A stretch of 64,000 bases of DNA from Methanosarcina sp. ERenArc_MAG2 (GCA_023955635.1 JAMXHR010000018.1:16309-80308), one strand, 5' to 3'; positions 27,960 to 37,734 are shown, counted from the stretch's first letter. The notes: generated from the sequence alone by a model not told the origin. Made by a program: numbers and translations.

Positions 27960-28173
27960 ATAAAATTGAAAGAAAAATAGTTTACTGGTAAAAAGCAGAT
28001 CTGGAAATCTGCTAACTGGTAAAAGGCAGCAAAAAACTTGAACACGGTTTTTTTCTATTGGTGTCTGGAAAGTCCCGGACTCTCTCGGATTCCCCCACCC
28101 GTCTTCCTGGCTGCAGGACAAGGCGTATTCCTGAAAACCTGTTGGCATTGAAGTACTAGTTCATAAAAATGAT

Positions 28174-28239
28174 ACAGTGCTGTATAATTGCTGTGCACTG
28201 TTCATTCAGCATGAAAATGAACTGCTGTGCAGCGCACAG
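28174..28239 (+). promoter_or_regulatory. Three consecutive hairpins upstream of the fwdB leader ORF
   Basis: ACAGTGC/GCACTGT (28174-28201), GTTCATT/AATGAAC (28200-28222) and CTGTGC/GCACAG (28225-28239) follow one another just before a short ORF. They could be operators or a structured leader; no known riboswitch is recognised. Confidence 0.4.
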
Positions 28240-28262
28240 AACAATGTTGAGAGGTAAGCAAA

Positions 28263-28346
28263 ATGCAAGATGATACGCGATTATCTATTTTTTCTGAAAA
28301 GGGTACCGAAGACTTATTGTTGGAAGTTTATGTCGGAGGGCTGTGA
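28263..28346 (+). CDS. Possible 27-residue leader peptide ahead of fwdB
   Basis: ATG at 28263 is preceded by GAGAGGT at good spacing. The ORF reads MQDDTRLSIFSEKGTEDLLL and then EVYVGGL. Its TGA ends two bases before the ATG of fwdB, and the fwdB ribosome-binding site (GGAGGG) lies inside it. This suggests translational coupling or a regulatory leader. Not recognised as a family. Confidence 0.4.
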   Translation: MQDDTRLSIFSEKGTEDLLLEVYVGGL

Positions 28347-28348
28347 CC

Positions 28349-29688
28349 ATGGTTTTCAAAAACATAATCTGTCCAGCCTGCGGGGCAGCCTGTGATGATA
28401 TCCAGGTTGAATTCGGGGAAGAAAAGATTGAAGCTAAAAATTTATGTAAGATGGGAAATGCCAAGTTTAAGGCTATTAAAAGTTCCCGAAGGCTCAGGCA
28501 ACCCCTTATAAAGGAGGGGGAAAATTGATGGCTGCTGCCTGGGATGAAGCTCTTGAAAAAGCTGCCGATATCCTTGTTTCGGCAAAGCGTCCCCTACTTT
28601 TCATGGGCAGCGAGACCTCATGTGAAGCACATGAAATGGGGCTTATGATTGGGGAATATCTTGGTGCGATTGTTGATTCTAATACTACGATCGGCAACGG
28701 GCCAACAGCCATGGGAATCCAGGAATCCGGAAAAGTAGGTGCAACTGAAGGGCAGAAGAAAAATCGGGGCGACCTCGTAGTTTACTGGGGCACAAATCCT
28801 CTTGAATCCATGCCCAGACAGATGTCCAGATATGGGATTTTCCCCAGGGGTTACTGGACAAAACGCGGACGTTTCGACAGGACTATCATTACTGTGGACC
28901 CGAGGAAAACTCCAACTGCTACAGTTTCTGACCTGCACGTGCAGCTTAACCCCAACTCCGACTATGAACTGATAAGTGCACTTTTGACGCTTTTACATGG
29001 AAAAATTCCTCATCACACAGTAGAAGAGATTACAGGAGTTCCTATCCGTGTGATGGAAAATATGCTCGATTTAATGAAACACTGTAACTCAGGCTCCATC
29101 TCTGTAGGTCTTGGCCTTTCATCATCTCTCGGAAAGCACAGGAACGTCGAAATTGCCATGAATTTTGTAAAGGAGTTGAACAATTATTCCAAGTTTACCT
29201 TTGGAATTCTCCGTGGCCACTGCAACGTTGCAGGCTTTAGCCAGGTTGCCTCCTACATGTACGGCTATCCCTTCGGGCTTGACTTCACACGCGGGTATCC
29301 GCGTTACAATCCCGGAGAATTCACAACCGTGGATGTGCTTCGAGAAAAGGATGTGGATGCAGCCTTTGTGATGTGCACTGATCTTTTAAATCAGATTCCC
29401 ACCGATTGTGCAGCTTATCTTGCCGAAATTCCTCTGATCTACCTCGATACTGCTCCCTGCCCGACTATGGTTGTCTCAGACATCGTGATCCCGGGGGTAA
29501 TTGACGCCATGGAATGTGACGGAACCTTCTATAGGCTCGATGATGTGGCTATTCACGTTGAACCCTTCACGGATTCTCCCTTTGAGTTCACAAAAAGCAA
29601 CGAAGACACCTTAAAACAGCTTTTCGCGAAAATCAAAGAAAAAGAAGTCATACTGATTTTTCTCCCTTATACATATAAAGAGGGATGA
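28349..29688 (+). CDS. fwdB: Orphan formylmethanofuran dehydrogenase subunit B-like protein (frameshifted)
   Basis: FwdB/FmdB is the molybdopterin-binding catalytic subunit that makes or oxidises formylmethanofuran. The start carries the [4Fe-4S] motif CPACGAAC plus a later Cys (NLCKMG). The frame breaks at G5 (28516-28520), and one more G joins PLIKEGGKLMAAAWDEALEK. Further motifs are KNRGDLVVYWGTNPLESMPR, RTIITVDPRKTPTA, GHCNVAGFSQVASYMYGYPF and TAPCPTMVVSDIVIPG. At the site where active enzymes carry the metal-ligand Cys (usually CHGP), this protein reads IGNGP. No other fwd/fmd subunit genes adjoin. It may be a non-catalytic paralogue. Confidence 0.85.
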
Positions 29689-29820
29689 AAAATCAATATC
29701 TGAAAATGCTCTCAGATTCTGTGGATTTTTGTGAAATGAAAAATTAGCATAAAACTGATATATTTTTGAACAAAAATGATAAATTGAACAAGAGTAATAC
29801 AACAATCTGATTTAATTTTA

Positions 29821-29904
29821 CGCCCAGGGCAGGATTTGAACCTGCGCTCTCCCAAAGAAGAAACGGTTTTCGAGACCGTCGCCTTACCACTAGACTACCT
29901 GGGC
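29821..29904 (-). tRNA. tRNA-Ser(CGA)
   Basis: The 84-nt class II tRNA starts GCCCAGGTAGTCTAGTGGTA. The anticodon arm is ACGGT-CTCGAAA-ACCGT (anticodon CGA), followed by a long variable arm, the T-arm GCAGG-TTCAAAT-CCTGC and acceptor CCTGGGC with discriminator G. The 3' CCA is not encoded. Confidence 0.92.
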
Positions 29905-30101
29905 ATTTCGCTTTAAATGTAATGAAAATTTTCCGGACATTACCCGATGTTCCTGATGCAGGATTAGTGAATATGCTTTCTCTCTTATATATCTTATTAT
30001 CAGCGGGATCTATACCTTAAAAATCAAAAAGTGAACTCTGGCCTGCATTATTATCTGGTTCTTCATTTTCTGTTTCGTCTGTCTCTTTTCGAGGCTTTTC
30101 A

Positions 30102-31358
30102 TTACTTTTTTTCCGGGTTTACTTTTTTCTCTGGTTTTATCTTATCAAGGTCTGCGAACGAAATCTGTCCATTGGATCGGGGGTTTACCACTTTCAGGTT
30201 TTCAGGCAGCTCCAGCCAGCCATACTGTCCCCCTCCGCCAGGGTGGATTATAACATTGCCTTTCCTGAAGGCCAGGATCGCATTTACTATCCTATCATCG
30301 TCCACTATTTTAAGAACTTCAGGTTCTGAATATATAAGGGCTTCAACCTCGTTTCCAAAGCGTTCTACAAGCTTATTCCAGGCAGTTTGCACACCTTTTG
30401 TCTGGACGCTTGCGTGGCCGAGAGCCATCTGGATTATCTCTGCAAGAGGAATCAGGTGAAGATAAGGGGACGGTGATCAGGGTGTCTGGATTCTTTAAAA
30501 TCTGCAAGTTCGTTAATGCGGTCCAAAACCCCTTTCTTTATAATGCCTCCACATATCGGGCAGCGCCATTTATTCTCAACAGCTTCAGGCAACGCATACT
30601 GAGTAAAACACTTAATACAGGCTGACCGGTTGTATTTGCCTTCTTCAGGAAAAACCCCACATTCAGAGTAGCTCTGTATCCCTGTTCTCTCAGAATAGCT
30701 TTTTTCAGGCCGTCAAAGGTAATCTCAGGAACCTCAAACTGCGTGAACTCTCTTGCCAGTTTGTTGGTCGAAGGGGAATGGGCGTCGGAGTTTGAAAGAA
30801 AAGTCAGGTGGTGCAGCTCTTCGATTCTATCTGCATAATCGCTGTCCGCACTCAGGCCAAGCTCCAGGAAAGAAATGTAATCTGTCATATCTCCATAGCA
30901 GCTTTTCAGGCTGTCATGGTAGCCGTAAAGTGCCGTCCAGGGAGTAAAGGCATGGCAAGGGCCGATAAGTGCTCCAAGGTCTTTTGCAATTTCTGCAATT
31001 TCATTGCCGTCCAACCTGACACTGGGACGGCCATCGGCTTCAAGGTTGCCGAAAGGAGCAATACGTTCTACCAGTTCTTCAGCTTTTGAAATTGAAGGTA
31101 AAATGAGAAGGTGATGTACGCGTTTGCTGTCTTCTATCTCGGTAGTAGGGATAAAATAAATGTCTTCGATGCGGATTTCTTCATTCGAAACCGATGCTTT
31201 CTTGATTTCTTCGAGCCACTTCGGATGAGTGCAGTCTGCAGTACCTAGCAATTCCATCCCTTTTTTGAAGCCTCCCTGGCAATTGTCAGCAATTCCATCT
31301 TTCTGGAAGATGCCATGGAGTACTTTGAATGGAGATGGAGGTCTGTATTGACTTTCAT
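30102..31358 (-). CDS. Endonuclease Q-family (PHP) DNA repair nuclease, three frameshifts
   Basis: The PHP-domain family that includes EndoQ nicks DNA 5' of deaminated bases. From the ATG at 31358: MKVNTDLHLHSKYSMASSRK (HLHS metal motif), then MELLGTADCTHPKWLEE, PTTEIEDSKRVHHLLILPS, IGPCHAFTPWTALYGYHDS and LTFLSNSDAHSPS (DAH metal motif). A zinc finger follows (CIKCF...RCPICGGIIKKG), then NAILAFRKGNVIIHPGGGGQ, YGWLELPE and a Lys-rich tail. Single-base losses are inferred near 31258, at A5 30650-30654 and at G4 30466-30469. It lies directly downstream of the PAC2 gene. Confidence 0.85.
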
Positions 31359-31420
31359 TCCCTTCCCTTTTCTCAGAGGCTCTATTTTAGTTCCTGATTT
31401 TTTCAGTTATATATGCCATC

Positions 31421-32191
31421 TCAGCCTATGTAGCGCAGGTCTTCTTCAGTAGGTTTGATTTCCGGGAGGGTCTGCTGCTCTTCTTTCTCTTTTAGCTTTT
31501 CCAGAATGTTTTCCATTTCCTCGGCTTTTTTCTTAAGAGAGTCGGTGTTTACTTCGATCCTTAACATTTTACATAACACCTTTAGAAGAAACTGGGCACT
31601 CTTAGGATCCATAAGATATCCGGGTGTCATACCCATAAGACAGGCAGCATCAATGCCCCGCATCCCGCTGAATGCTACAAGCAGACCAGAGGCTCCTACG
31701 ATCCCTCCGTTGGGTTCGGATTCCCTGAATTCTATCCCATATTCCTTGATCTCTTCAATCAATTTCGTATTATTGGCAACCCCGAGGACTGTTTCTTCGG
31801 AGGTCAGTTTGCCTGTGGGATAACCTCCGAGCGTATAGATCCTGGGTACTCCAAATTCCTCTGCAATGTCAAGGTAAAGAGAACAGAGTTCGTAATGTCC
31901 CTGCGAGGTAGTGCTCTGATGGTCTCCCACAAGGAAAAGGATATCATTCCCGTTTGCTTTCCCGTAGTATATTATGTTGCTTACCGGACGGACAGTGCAG
32001 TCTTTATTGACCAGCACCTGAGGTGGAAAATGCGGAGAATAAACCTCCATAATTTTTTCTGCCTCAAGTTCATCTACCAGGTGCTCTGCCACTAGCTTGC
32101 CTACGAGCCCTACCCCTGGAAGTCCGACTACCAGTATGGGTTTATTGAGCTCAAATCCTTCTTTCAAGCGGACAAGTGTACTTTGCTGCAT
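31421..32191 (-). CDS. PAC2-family (proteasome assembly chaperone-like) protein
   Basis: The 256-residue protein has KPILVVGLPGVGLVGKLVAE, then HLVDELEAEKIMEVYSPHFP, LFLVGDHQSTTSQGHYELC, YTLGGYPTGKLTSEETVLGV and SGLLVAFSGMRGIDAACLMG. This is the PAC2 family related to eukaryotic proteasome assembly chaperone 2. The C-terminus is a coiled coil (KKKAEEMENILEKLKEKEEQ). Cytoplasmic. It ends the conserved archaeal cluster L44e-S27e-aIF2alpha-Nop10-PAC2, ten bases after the nop10 stop. Confidence 0.9.
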   Translation of the reverse strand: MQQSTLVRLKEGFELNKPILVVGLPGVGLVGKLVAEHLVDELEAEKIMEVYSPHFPPQVLVNKDCTVRPVSNIIYYGKANGNDILFLVGDHQSTTSQGHYELCSLYLDIAEEFGVPRIYTLGGYPTGKLTSEETVLGVANNTKLIEEIKEYGIEFRESEPNGGIVGASGLLVAFSGMRGIDAACLMGMTPGYLMDPKSAQFLLKVLCKMLRIEVNTDSLKKKAEEMENILEKLKEKEEQQTLPEIKPTEEDLRYIG

Positions 32192-32200
32192 AACAATTCC

Positions 32201-32356
32201 TTATCCTTTCTTTGCCAGTCTGCGGTACCTACCGTAAGGGTCCTTAGGAGAAAAGCGGGCCGGATGTGCGGAGAACGCTTCTCCTCCACAGACCGGACAA
32301 AATTCCCTTAAAGTGTACCTGCCGCAATTTTTGCATTTGCGGATCTTTTGTCCCAA
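32201..32356 (-). CDS. nop10: Nop10, box H/ACA RNP protein
   Basis: A 51-residue protein: GQKIRKCKNCGRYTLREFCP, then VCGGEAFSAHPARFSPKDPY and GRYRRLAKKG. Two CxxC pairs make the archaeal zinc ribbon. Nop10 binds Cbf5 in H/ACA guide RNPs that form pseudouridine. The start is a TTG at 32356, a few bases after the aIF2-alpha stop; Methanosarcina often uses TTG. The length and gene neighbourhood are canonical. Confidence 0.9.
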   Translation of the reverse strand: MGQKIRKCKNCGRYTLREFCPVCGGEAFSAHPARFSPKDPYGRYRRLAKKG

Positions 32357-32362
32357 AGGGTA

Positions 32363-33169
32363 TCACGCCTTTGTTGATTCGATATGCCGCTTGAAAATCC
32401 CGTGTCCGCCAAGCTTTGAAATGGTATCGACTGCTATCTGAGCGGATTTTTTAAGGACTGATTCGGCTTTCTTGTAATCCGGGGCTATTACTTTGATCCT
32501 GTATCTCGGAGCCCCTGTGTAACTCACTTCGAGCCTGACATCTTTTCCATCCACATCACTGATAGAGTTTGCAGCACTGAGTGCTTGCTTTATAATCTCT
32601 ATGCCATTTGGAAGGTTGCAGGTCAAGTCCACATATCCCGCTATGTCTACGAAAGGCAGTTTGATATTTTCCCCTGCTATTTTTATTATACTCTTTAAGT
32701 CTTTCTTATTGACTTTGAGTCCTTTGAAGGCTTTTTCCCCTTCAATAGCAGCTTCTTCAAAAGCGGCATATGCACTTCCGAACTCTTCTACGAGCCTTTC
32801 ATGCAGAGTTTGAATATTACTTTCATCGGTCTTGGTTTCTTCAGCCACGAACTGGAGCCATTTGGCGGCTTTTTGCTCATTTTTCCATTCCTGGATTTTA
32901 GCCCGCCGCTGGTGTTCGTTCACGTCTTTCAATGAAAGGTCGATGTGGCCGCGGGAAGGGTCCACGTTCAGAACCTTGCAGACTATTTTCTGCCCTTCCC
33001 TTACGTAGTCCCTGACGTATTTGACCCAGCCTGCTTTAATTTCGGAGATATGGATGAAACCTTCCCTTGCTCCGAATTCCTCAAGCTCGACATAGGCTCC
33101 GAAATCCGTTACGTTCTTTACAGTACATACAACAAATTCTCCGACTTCGGGCCAGTTATCGTTTCCCAT
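32363..33169 (-). CDS. Translation initiation factor aIF2 subunit alpha
   Basis: The N-terminal S1 domain reads WPEVGEFVVCTVKNVTDFGA, then YVELEEFGAREGFIHISEIK and YVRDYVREGQKIVCKVLNVD. A helical domain and a C-terminal alpha-beta domain (VSYTGAPRYRIKVIAPDYKK) follow. It forms the aIF2 heterotrimer that brings initiator tRNA to the ribosome and also protects mRNA 5' ends in archaea. I chose the ATG at 33169 (MGNDNWPEV) over the GTG at 33178, with GGTG upstream. Fourth from the 3' end in the ribosomal-protein operon. Confidence 0.94.
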   Translation of the reverse strand: MGNDNWPEVGEFVVCTVKNVTDFGAYVELEEFGAREGFIHISEIKAGWVKYVRDYVREGQKIVCKVLNVDPSRGHIDLSLKDVNEHQRRAKIQEWKNEQKAAKWLQFVAEETKTDESNIQTLHERLVEEFGSAYAAFEEAAIEGEKAFKGLKVNKKDLKSIIKIAGENIKLPFVDIAGYVDLTCNLPNGIEIIKQALSAANSISDVDGKDVRLEVSYTGAPRYRIKVIAPDYKKAESVLKKSAQIAVDTISKLGGHGIFKRHIESTKA

Positions 33170-33241
33170 TCGCACCACTTCTCAAATTTTGTCTTTTATT
33201 AATTTTCACTCTTATTTTGGAAAGTACTTTTACCGGTCCGG

Positions 33242-33436
<195 letters not shown>

Positions 33437-33715
33437 TTACTCCTTGAACTCGAACTTCTTTGCTCTGAAACAGGGTCTCTGGTGAGCTTTCTTACATACT
33501 GTACAGCGGTATCTGAGTGATATACGTTTTGTGGGTTTGTCGCCACCAGGTACCTTGGAGAACTTTCCGCTGTTTCCTATACCTTGCTGTCTCTTCTTCT
33601 GCCTTGCAATGTGGGTCATGGATGAAGCCTGACCCTTCTTGACCCTTTCGACTACGTGTTCGCTATGGGTCTTGCAGAACGGGCAGTAAGTTCTGAACCG
33701 CTTTGGAATTTTCAT
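33437..33715 (-). CDS. rpl44e: 50S ribosomal protein L44e
   Basis: Ninety-two residues: MKIPKRFRTYCPFCKTHSEH and the C-terminal RYRCTVCKKAHQRP, giving two zinc CxxC pairs, plus the RQKKRQQGIGNSGKFSKV basic stretch. It sits near the ribosomal E-site. It is the first gene of the L44e-S27e-aIF2alpha-Nop10-PAC2 operon. Confidence 0.95.
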   Translation of the reverse strand: MKIPKRFRTYCPFCKTHSEHVVERVKKGQASSMTHIARQKKRQQGIGNSGKFSKVPGGDKPTKRISLRYRCTVCKKAHQRPCFRAKKFEFKE

Positions 33716-34111
33716 TCTTTACACCTTTTTAATGATTATTGGTATTGTAGCTCGCCTTCTCCGGCTTTCGCGGAAAGGCATTGTAATAATATAGTTATTC
33801 AATATAGATACGACGTTTATGTATGGCGTTTTGATCCTGGGAAGATCTTATTTTGGAAGCCTTTGATTAGATAAACTTGAAAATTTTCCAACCTCTATTC
33901 GTCTCGACATTGCGATTGGCAGTCCTTTATCGATGACGAGGTCAGAGCATGCTAACAAGGTTAAGCTACACAGATATAGCTACACATATAAATACTCATA
34001 CTATTGCCTGAGAGACTTTCCTGCCTTCATGCCTGAACTTAACATTTTCAAGATTTTCAAACTGGATGCCTTCCTTTTTTCAAGCTAAAATAAGCTGTAA
34101 ATCTCAGGAAA
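33716..34111. other. Intergenic spacer upstream of rpl44e
   Basis: Almost 400 bp; it must hold the rpl44e promoter. I see no gene, tRNA or repeat that I can support. Confidence 0.45.
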
Positions 34112-34818
34112 TTAATCTTTTCCGGCCTTTTCCTGTCCGGCAATCATTTTAGCTGCATTTCGCTTTATCAGCCCTGTTGCGTTGAGTTGCGGCAAAACAA
34201 CGACTTCTTCGGCACTTACCGTATAATTCCGGCCGTCTGCACCTGTGAAAGTGGGCAAATCCTTCAGCATCCGAACAACAACGTATTCTTCATTTATATT
34301 ATTTTTGTCTGGCCCTTTTCCTGTTTCATTTCCGGCTGCAGTTCTGGGGATCTTCTTTCCTGTCTCCTTTTCTCCCCTGACACTGGCAGAAATCTGCCTT
34401 CCCCTTTCCATTTCAGGCCAGATTGCAATCTTTTCGGAATCAGGATACAGAATCGGGCCTAAAAGTTCTATTTTTGCGGTCTCAATTCCCTGCAGTACAA
34501 GGTCATAAAGTTTTTTTCCACAGGAAGCAGCTTTTCAATATCTTTTGCAATGGGTTTGTCTGCATGAGATTGAAAAGTTGCCATGGTAATGACCTTCCCG
34601 ATCCTCTTCATAAAGATAGTTTCAAGGGCAGAAAGCGCTCCCTCATGCTCGTCATGAAGCATCTTGAATTCAGGAGAACGGGAGTTATTTATTTTTCCAA
34701 TATCCTCTTCAAGCTGCCGGAGATATTTCTCAGCTTCCAGGTAAAAATCAGCCTGAATTGCCTTCAATTTTTGATTCTGTTCCTTATACAGGATTTGGCT
34801 GATTTCTTCTATGTCCAT
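34112..34818 (-). CDS. GINS complex subunit (Gins51-type), frameshifted
   Basis: GINS stimulates the CMG-like replicative helicase. The protein starts MDIEEISQILYKEQNQKLKA and continues with the helical EAEKYLRQLEEDIGKI and FMKRIGKVITMATFQSHAD. The frame breaks at T7 (34511-34517), and one more base gives KLYDLVLQGIETAKIELLGP and ILYPDSEKIAIW. A linker and the C-terminal beta domain (VRMLKDLPTFTGADGRNYTV) follow. The order helical domain, linker, small beta domain fits the Sld5/Psf1-type archaeal Gins51. I chose the ATG at 34818 (AGAGGTG upstream). It overlaps the end of priS, the common archaeal arrangement. Confidence 0.87.
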
Positions 34819-36027
34819 ACTCCGCAACACCTCTACAAATCAAATACACGGCCGCATACTCAGGAACTTCCTGTATGCCCTCTTCTATTTTGAAATCCTT
34901 GCCCTTCATCTGCACCGAAAAAGGCTTTGAAACTGTTATTTTTACCGACCTCTCATCAAAGACGACGGCATCGTTAAGCGGATCAAATTTCTCTAGTTCG
35001 GATAAAGCAAGTTTTTTTACAAGCATCCCGGACCCGCCATGCAGGGAGCCCGGCACCCGGATCAACCGTTTGATGTCCGCAGTCACAGGTTCATCAACGC
35101 TGGCTCCGAATCTGTACAGAAAATCCTCAACTGATTCACGCATAAAATAGGCAGCAATATCCTTAAAGTTTCTGACATCAAAGTCCAGCCTTCCTCTCTC
35201 CAGGATGTCCTTTAAACCATTTTCGCTACTTGTAATATTGATCAACTTTTTTATTGTAGTATCCCCAACCTTTTCATGCCTGCGGAGTTCAGGGAACATA
35301 TCCTTCTTGTATCTTTTTCCGCATTCGGCTTTCATGTAATCCGTAAGGTAGAGTGCAATCCTCTTTCCCCATCCGGAATCATATCCTGCAAGCGTACACT
35401 TCATTGGCACGTTCTTTATCCCTTTGAAAGCCTTCGACCCTGTCCCGAATTCCCCATCCATTGCAACTTCCCTGAAAAAATATTTGAAATCGAGATCTTT
35501 CCCGCTGATATAATTCACAATCTCCCTTCTTTCAGCACTCTCAAGCGTCAGGACTTTCGGACTCGTAACATGGAAGTGATACCCTCTCCCCCGGAAAACA
35601 CCAGCTCAACTTCCTGTTCTAAAAATCCGAAATCGTCTAAAAGAAAATCCATGAGCTTGAAAGTCTCCTTTTTTACAAGCTCAAGCATATCCGAATAATT
35701 TTTAGGGGCATTTGGCAGGTGGTCTGCATCAAGGTCGAAAATCAGCTCTGCCCCAAGCCAGTTCTTTTCATTCATCTTCTTTGCATCAGGATATTCATAA
35801 TAAGCCGTAGAATTGTAAACATGGGCAGGAGCCATGCCGTAAAGATAATCAAGAGCCTCGCCTGACGAGCCGAAAGATTTGTGCCTGTGCATCATTTTTT
35901 CAGGCATATCGTCATAGAAGATAAAAGCCCACTCTCTGTTAGGCAGGTGGTCAGGGAGACCGATTTCGGCATTTTTGTAATAATTCTGAAAGCGGGATTT
36001 TAGAAAACGGGCGGTTCGACTGTCCAT
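34784..36027 (-). CDS. priS: DNA primase catalytic subunit PriS (frameshifted)
   Basis: PriS makes RNA/DNA primers with PriL. FLKSRFQNYYKNAEIGLPDH and REWAFIFYDDMPEKMMHRH lie at the start. The catalytic acids are in AELIFDLDADHLPN. The frame breaks at C5 (35588-35592); six would restore VFSGGRGYHFHV, the nucleotide-binding SGGRG-HxH motif. GSLHGGSGMLVKKL and the tail AEYGHRRNQPNPV end the protein. Its 3' end overlaps the GINS gene, so the two are probably co-translated at the replication fork. Confidence 0.92.
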
Positions 36028-36300
36028 GGTTATAGGTTTTTCCGGGTTTTGGATCTTTTTGTTAGGATTTAGTTAGGGGTTTTCTAAGATAAATTAACTC
36101 ATATTTTACTTTTGGTTATATGAGTTTTTTTAAAATAGTTTAACAGTCAATCAGGGTTTAGATCTATTTTTTAATATAATGGGTTTCATAGCTGTTTTTG
36201 GTTCAAGCTGTTCTATGGCAGTAAGATTTAATTTTAATATGAACAAAAATAAATGCTATAGAATTATAGAGTATGACATAGTAATAAGAAACTTTAATGG
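36028..36300. other. AT-rich spacer ahead of the FGE/caspase block
   Basis: About 270 bp, strongly AT-rich, probably carrying the promoter for the rightward FGE-like gene. No further feature recognised. Confidence 0.45.
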
Positions 36301-37125
36301 GTGGGCTTTGTGGAAAGCAAAACTAGTCTTAAAAATTATATTAACACAGTTAGAGAATACCTGAAAAAAGAAGAGATTGAAAGCTCATCTGTCCTGGCAA
36401 ACTCTGGAAACCCGGAAAATCGTGAAACCTTTTCCAGTCCTTCTACAGGCATGGAATTTGTACTGATCCCAGCCGGCAAATTTGAAATGGGTTCACGTTC
36501 TGAAGAGAAGGACAGATTAGATTGCGAGTATCCGGTCCATAAAGTAACAATTAAAAACTCTTTTTACCTGGGTAAATCGTCTGTCACACAAAAACAATGG
36601 AAGAAGATTATGGGAAATAACCCTTCACACTTCAAGGGTGAAGATCGGCCTGTTGAGATGATGTCCTGGGAAGAGGTCCGGACATTTGTTCAAAAACTGA
36701 ATGCAAAAGAAAGCACTGATAAATATCGCTTGCCTTCAGAAGCTGAATGGGAGTATGCCTGCAGGGCTGGTGCGCAAACAAGGTATTTTTTTGGCGATGA
36801 TGAGTCAAAGCTTAGTGAATATGCCTGGTACGCTGAAAACTCAGGTAATAAGACTCACCCAATTAGCCAGAAAAAACCAAACCCCTGGGGCCTTTACGAT
36901 ATGCATGGGAATGTCTGGGAATGGGTGCAGGATGAATGGCATGAAAATTACAATGGGGCTCCTTCAAATGGAATCATGTGGAAAGATGAAGACAGCTCAG
37001 ATAGAGTTTCTCGTGGGGGCAGCTGGTGTTGTAATCCCGAATTTTGCCGTTCGGCTGGCCGTTTCAGACGTGAACTTGAAAGTCGTTTCGGAAACCTGGG
37101 CTTTCGCCTCTTGAGAGAACTGTAA
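36301..37125 (+). CDS. Stand-alone FGE-sulfatase (C-lectin fold) domain protein
   Basis: After a charged, helical N-terminus of about 50 residues comes a complete FGE-like domain: STGMEFVLIPAGKFEMGSRS, then VHKVTIKNSFYLGKSSVTQK, KYRLPSEAEWEYACRAGAQT, NPWGLYDMHGNVWEWVQDEW and RVSRGGSWCCNPEFCRSAGR. It ends NLGFRLLREL. The Cys positions in SWCCNPEFC line up with the catalytic pair of true FGE. However, the same stretch behaves like a hypervariable ligand-binding surface when compared with the second copy at 38820-39491. The start is GTG, at 36301 or 36310. Probably a sensor/binding protein of the linked caspase system. Confidence 0.82.
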   Translation: MGFVESKTSLKNYINTVREYLKKEEIESSSVLANSGNPENRETFSSPSTGMEFVLIPAGKFEMGSRSEEKDRLDCEYPVHKVTIKNSFYLGKSSVTQKQWKKIMGNNPSHFKGEDRPVEMMSWEEVRTFVQKLNAKESTDKYRLPSEAEWEYACRAGAQTRYFFGDDESKLSEYAWYAENSGNKTHPISQKKPNPWGLYDMHGNVWEWVQDEWHENYNGAPSNGIMWKDEDSSDRVSRGGSWCCNPEFCRSAGRFRRELESRFGNLGFRLLREL

Positions 37126-37288
37126 CCTTCTTCTTTTTTACAACTAATTTTCAGATAGCCAGCTATCCTGAATATTTCAGTACAATTTTATTTTTGTAAA
37201 AATGTTACTTCTTTATGAATGTAAATAGCAAACCATATATTCTCTAAAGAAAATCTAAGTTTTTAATTGTGGAATAACTGGTGGCAAA

Positions 37289-37717
37289 ATGCAAGGATTT
37301 CCTGATAAATTTAATTTTTCTCTCATATTGAAATCTGGCGGTGTTGAATATTCTTCGGAATGCTGGCAGGAACAGTGCTGCCAGTTATACAGTTCAATTT
37401 GCAGGAGTATACCTGATGGTTGGATAGAACCTTTAAAACTTAAGGGCTCTGAAGGAGAGCGAACTGACTTATCAACTATTTTTAGCACACTTGCAGTTTT
37501 CGGTATAACAGGAGAAGTTTTCGCTACTATAATTCTTGATGCGATGAAGACGTGGCTTGAGTACAGGCCAACTGCTGAAATTGAATTAAAATACCCTGAC
37601 GGAAGCACGGTCAATATTTCAAAATTGCCTCTTACAAAAGTATCTAAATTTTTTGAAGAAAACCCGCAGCTATCAATCTGTGAAGGTCTGAGTCGTTTCA
37701 TGAATTCTAATGAATAA
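37289..37717 (+). CDS. Small EACC1-like protein linked to the caspase
   Basis: The 142-residue protein has DLSTIFSTLAVFGITGEVFA, then TIILDAMKTWLEYRPTAEIE and LKYPDGSTVNISKLPLTKVS. A weak hydrophobic helix is followed by xWLxxRP, strands, a pDGs turn and SKF near the end. This resembles the EACC1 small subunit found with caspase, trypsin or other effectors in NTP-dependent conflict systems. The match is by pattern, not by a search. The start ATG at 37289 follows GGTGG. The caspase-FGE gene begins 17 bp after its stop, so the two are probably co-expressed. Confidence 0.5.
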   Translation: MQGFPDKFNFSLILKSGGVEYSSECWQEQCCQLYSSICRSIPDGWIEPLKLKGSEGERTDLSTIFSTLAVFGITGEVFATIILDAMKTWLEYRPTAEIELKYPDGSTVNISKLPLTKVSKFFEENPQLSICEGLSRFMNSNE

Positions 37718-37734
37718 CATCATGTGTTAGCATC

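Noticed and set aside
28174..28239. Known riboswitch (for example a molybdenum-cofactor motif)
   Set aside because: Only simple hairpins are visible; no consensus core could be recognised by eye.
30031..30459. Long plus-strand reading frame opposite EndoQ
   Set aside because: It is the antisense shadow of the EndoQ C-terminus; composition fits the opposite strand.
33890..33960. Free-standing C/D box RNA in the spacer upstream of rpl44e
   Set aside because: Isolated GATGA and CTGA-like words occur but not in the C-D'-C'-D order with proper spacing.
36179..36364. 61-codon reading frame upstream of the first FGE gene
   Set aside because: Low-complexity AT-rich sequence, no ribosome-binding site, overlaps the FGE gene in another frame.
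36301..37125. Genuine formylglycine-generating enzyme acting on sulfatases
   Set aside because: Although two Cys align with the catalytic pair, no sulfatase is nearby, the second copy has Ser there, and the region looks hypervariable.
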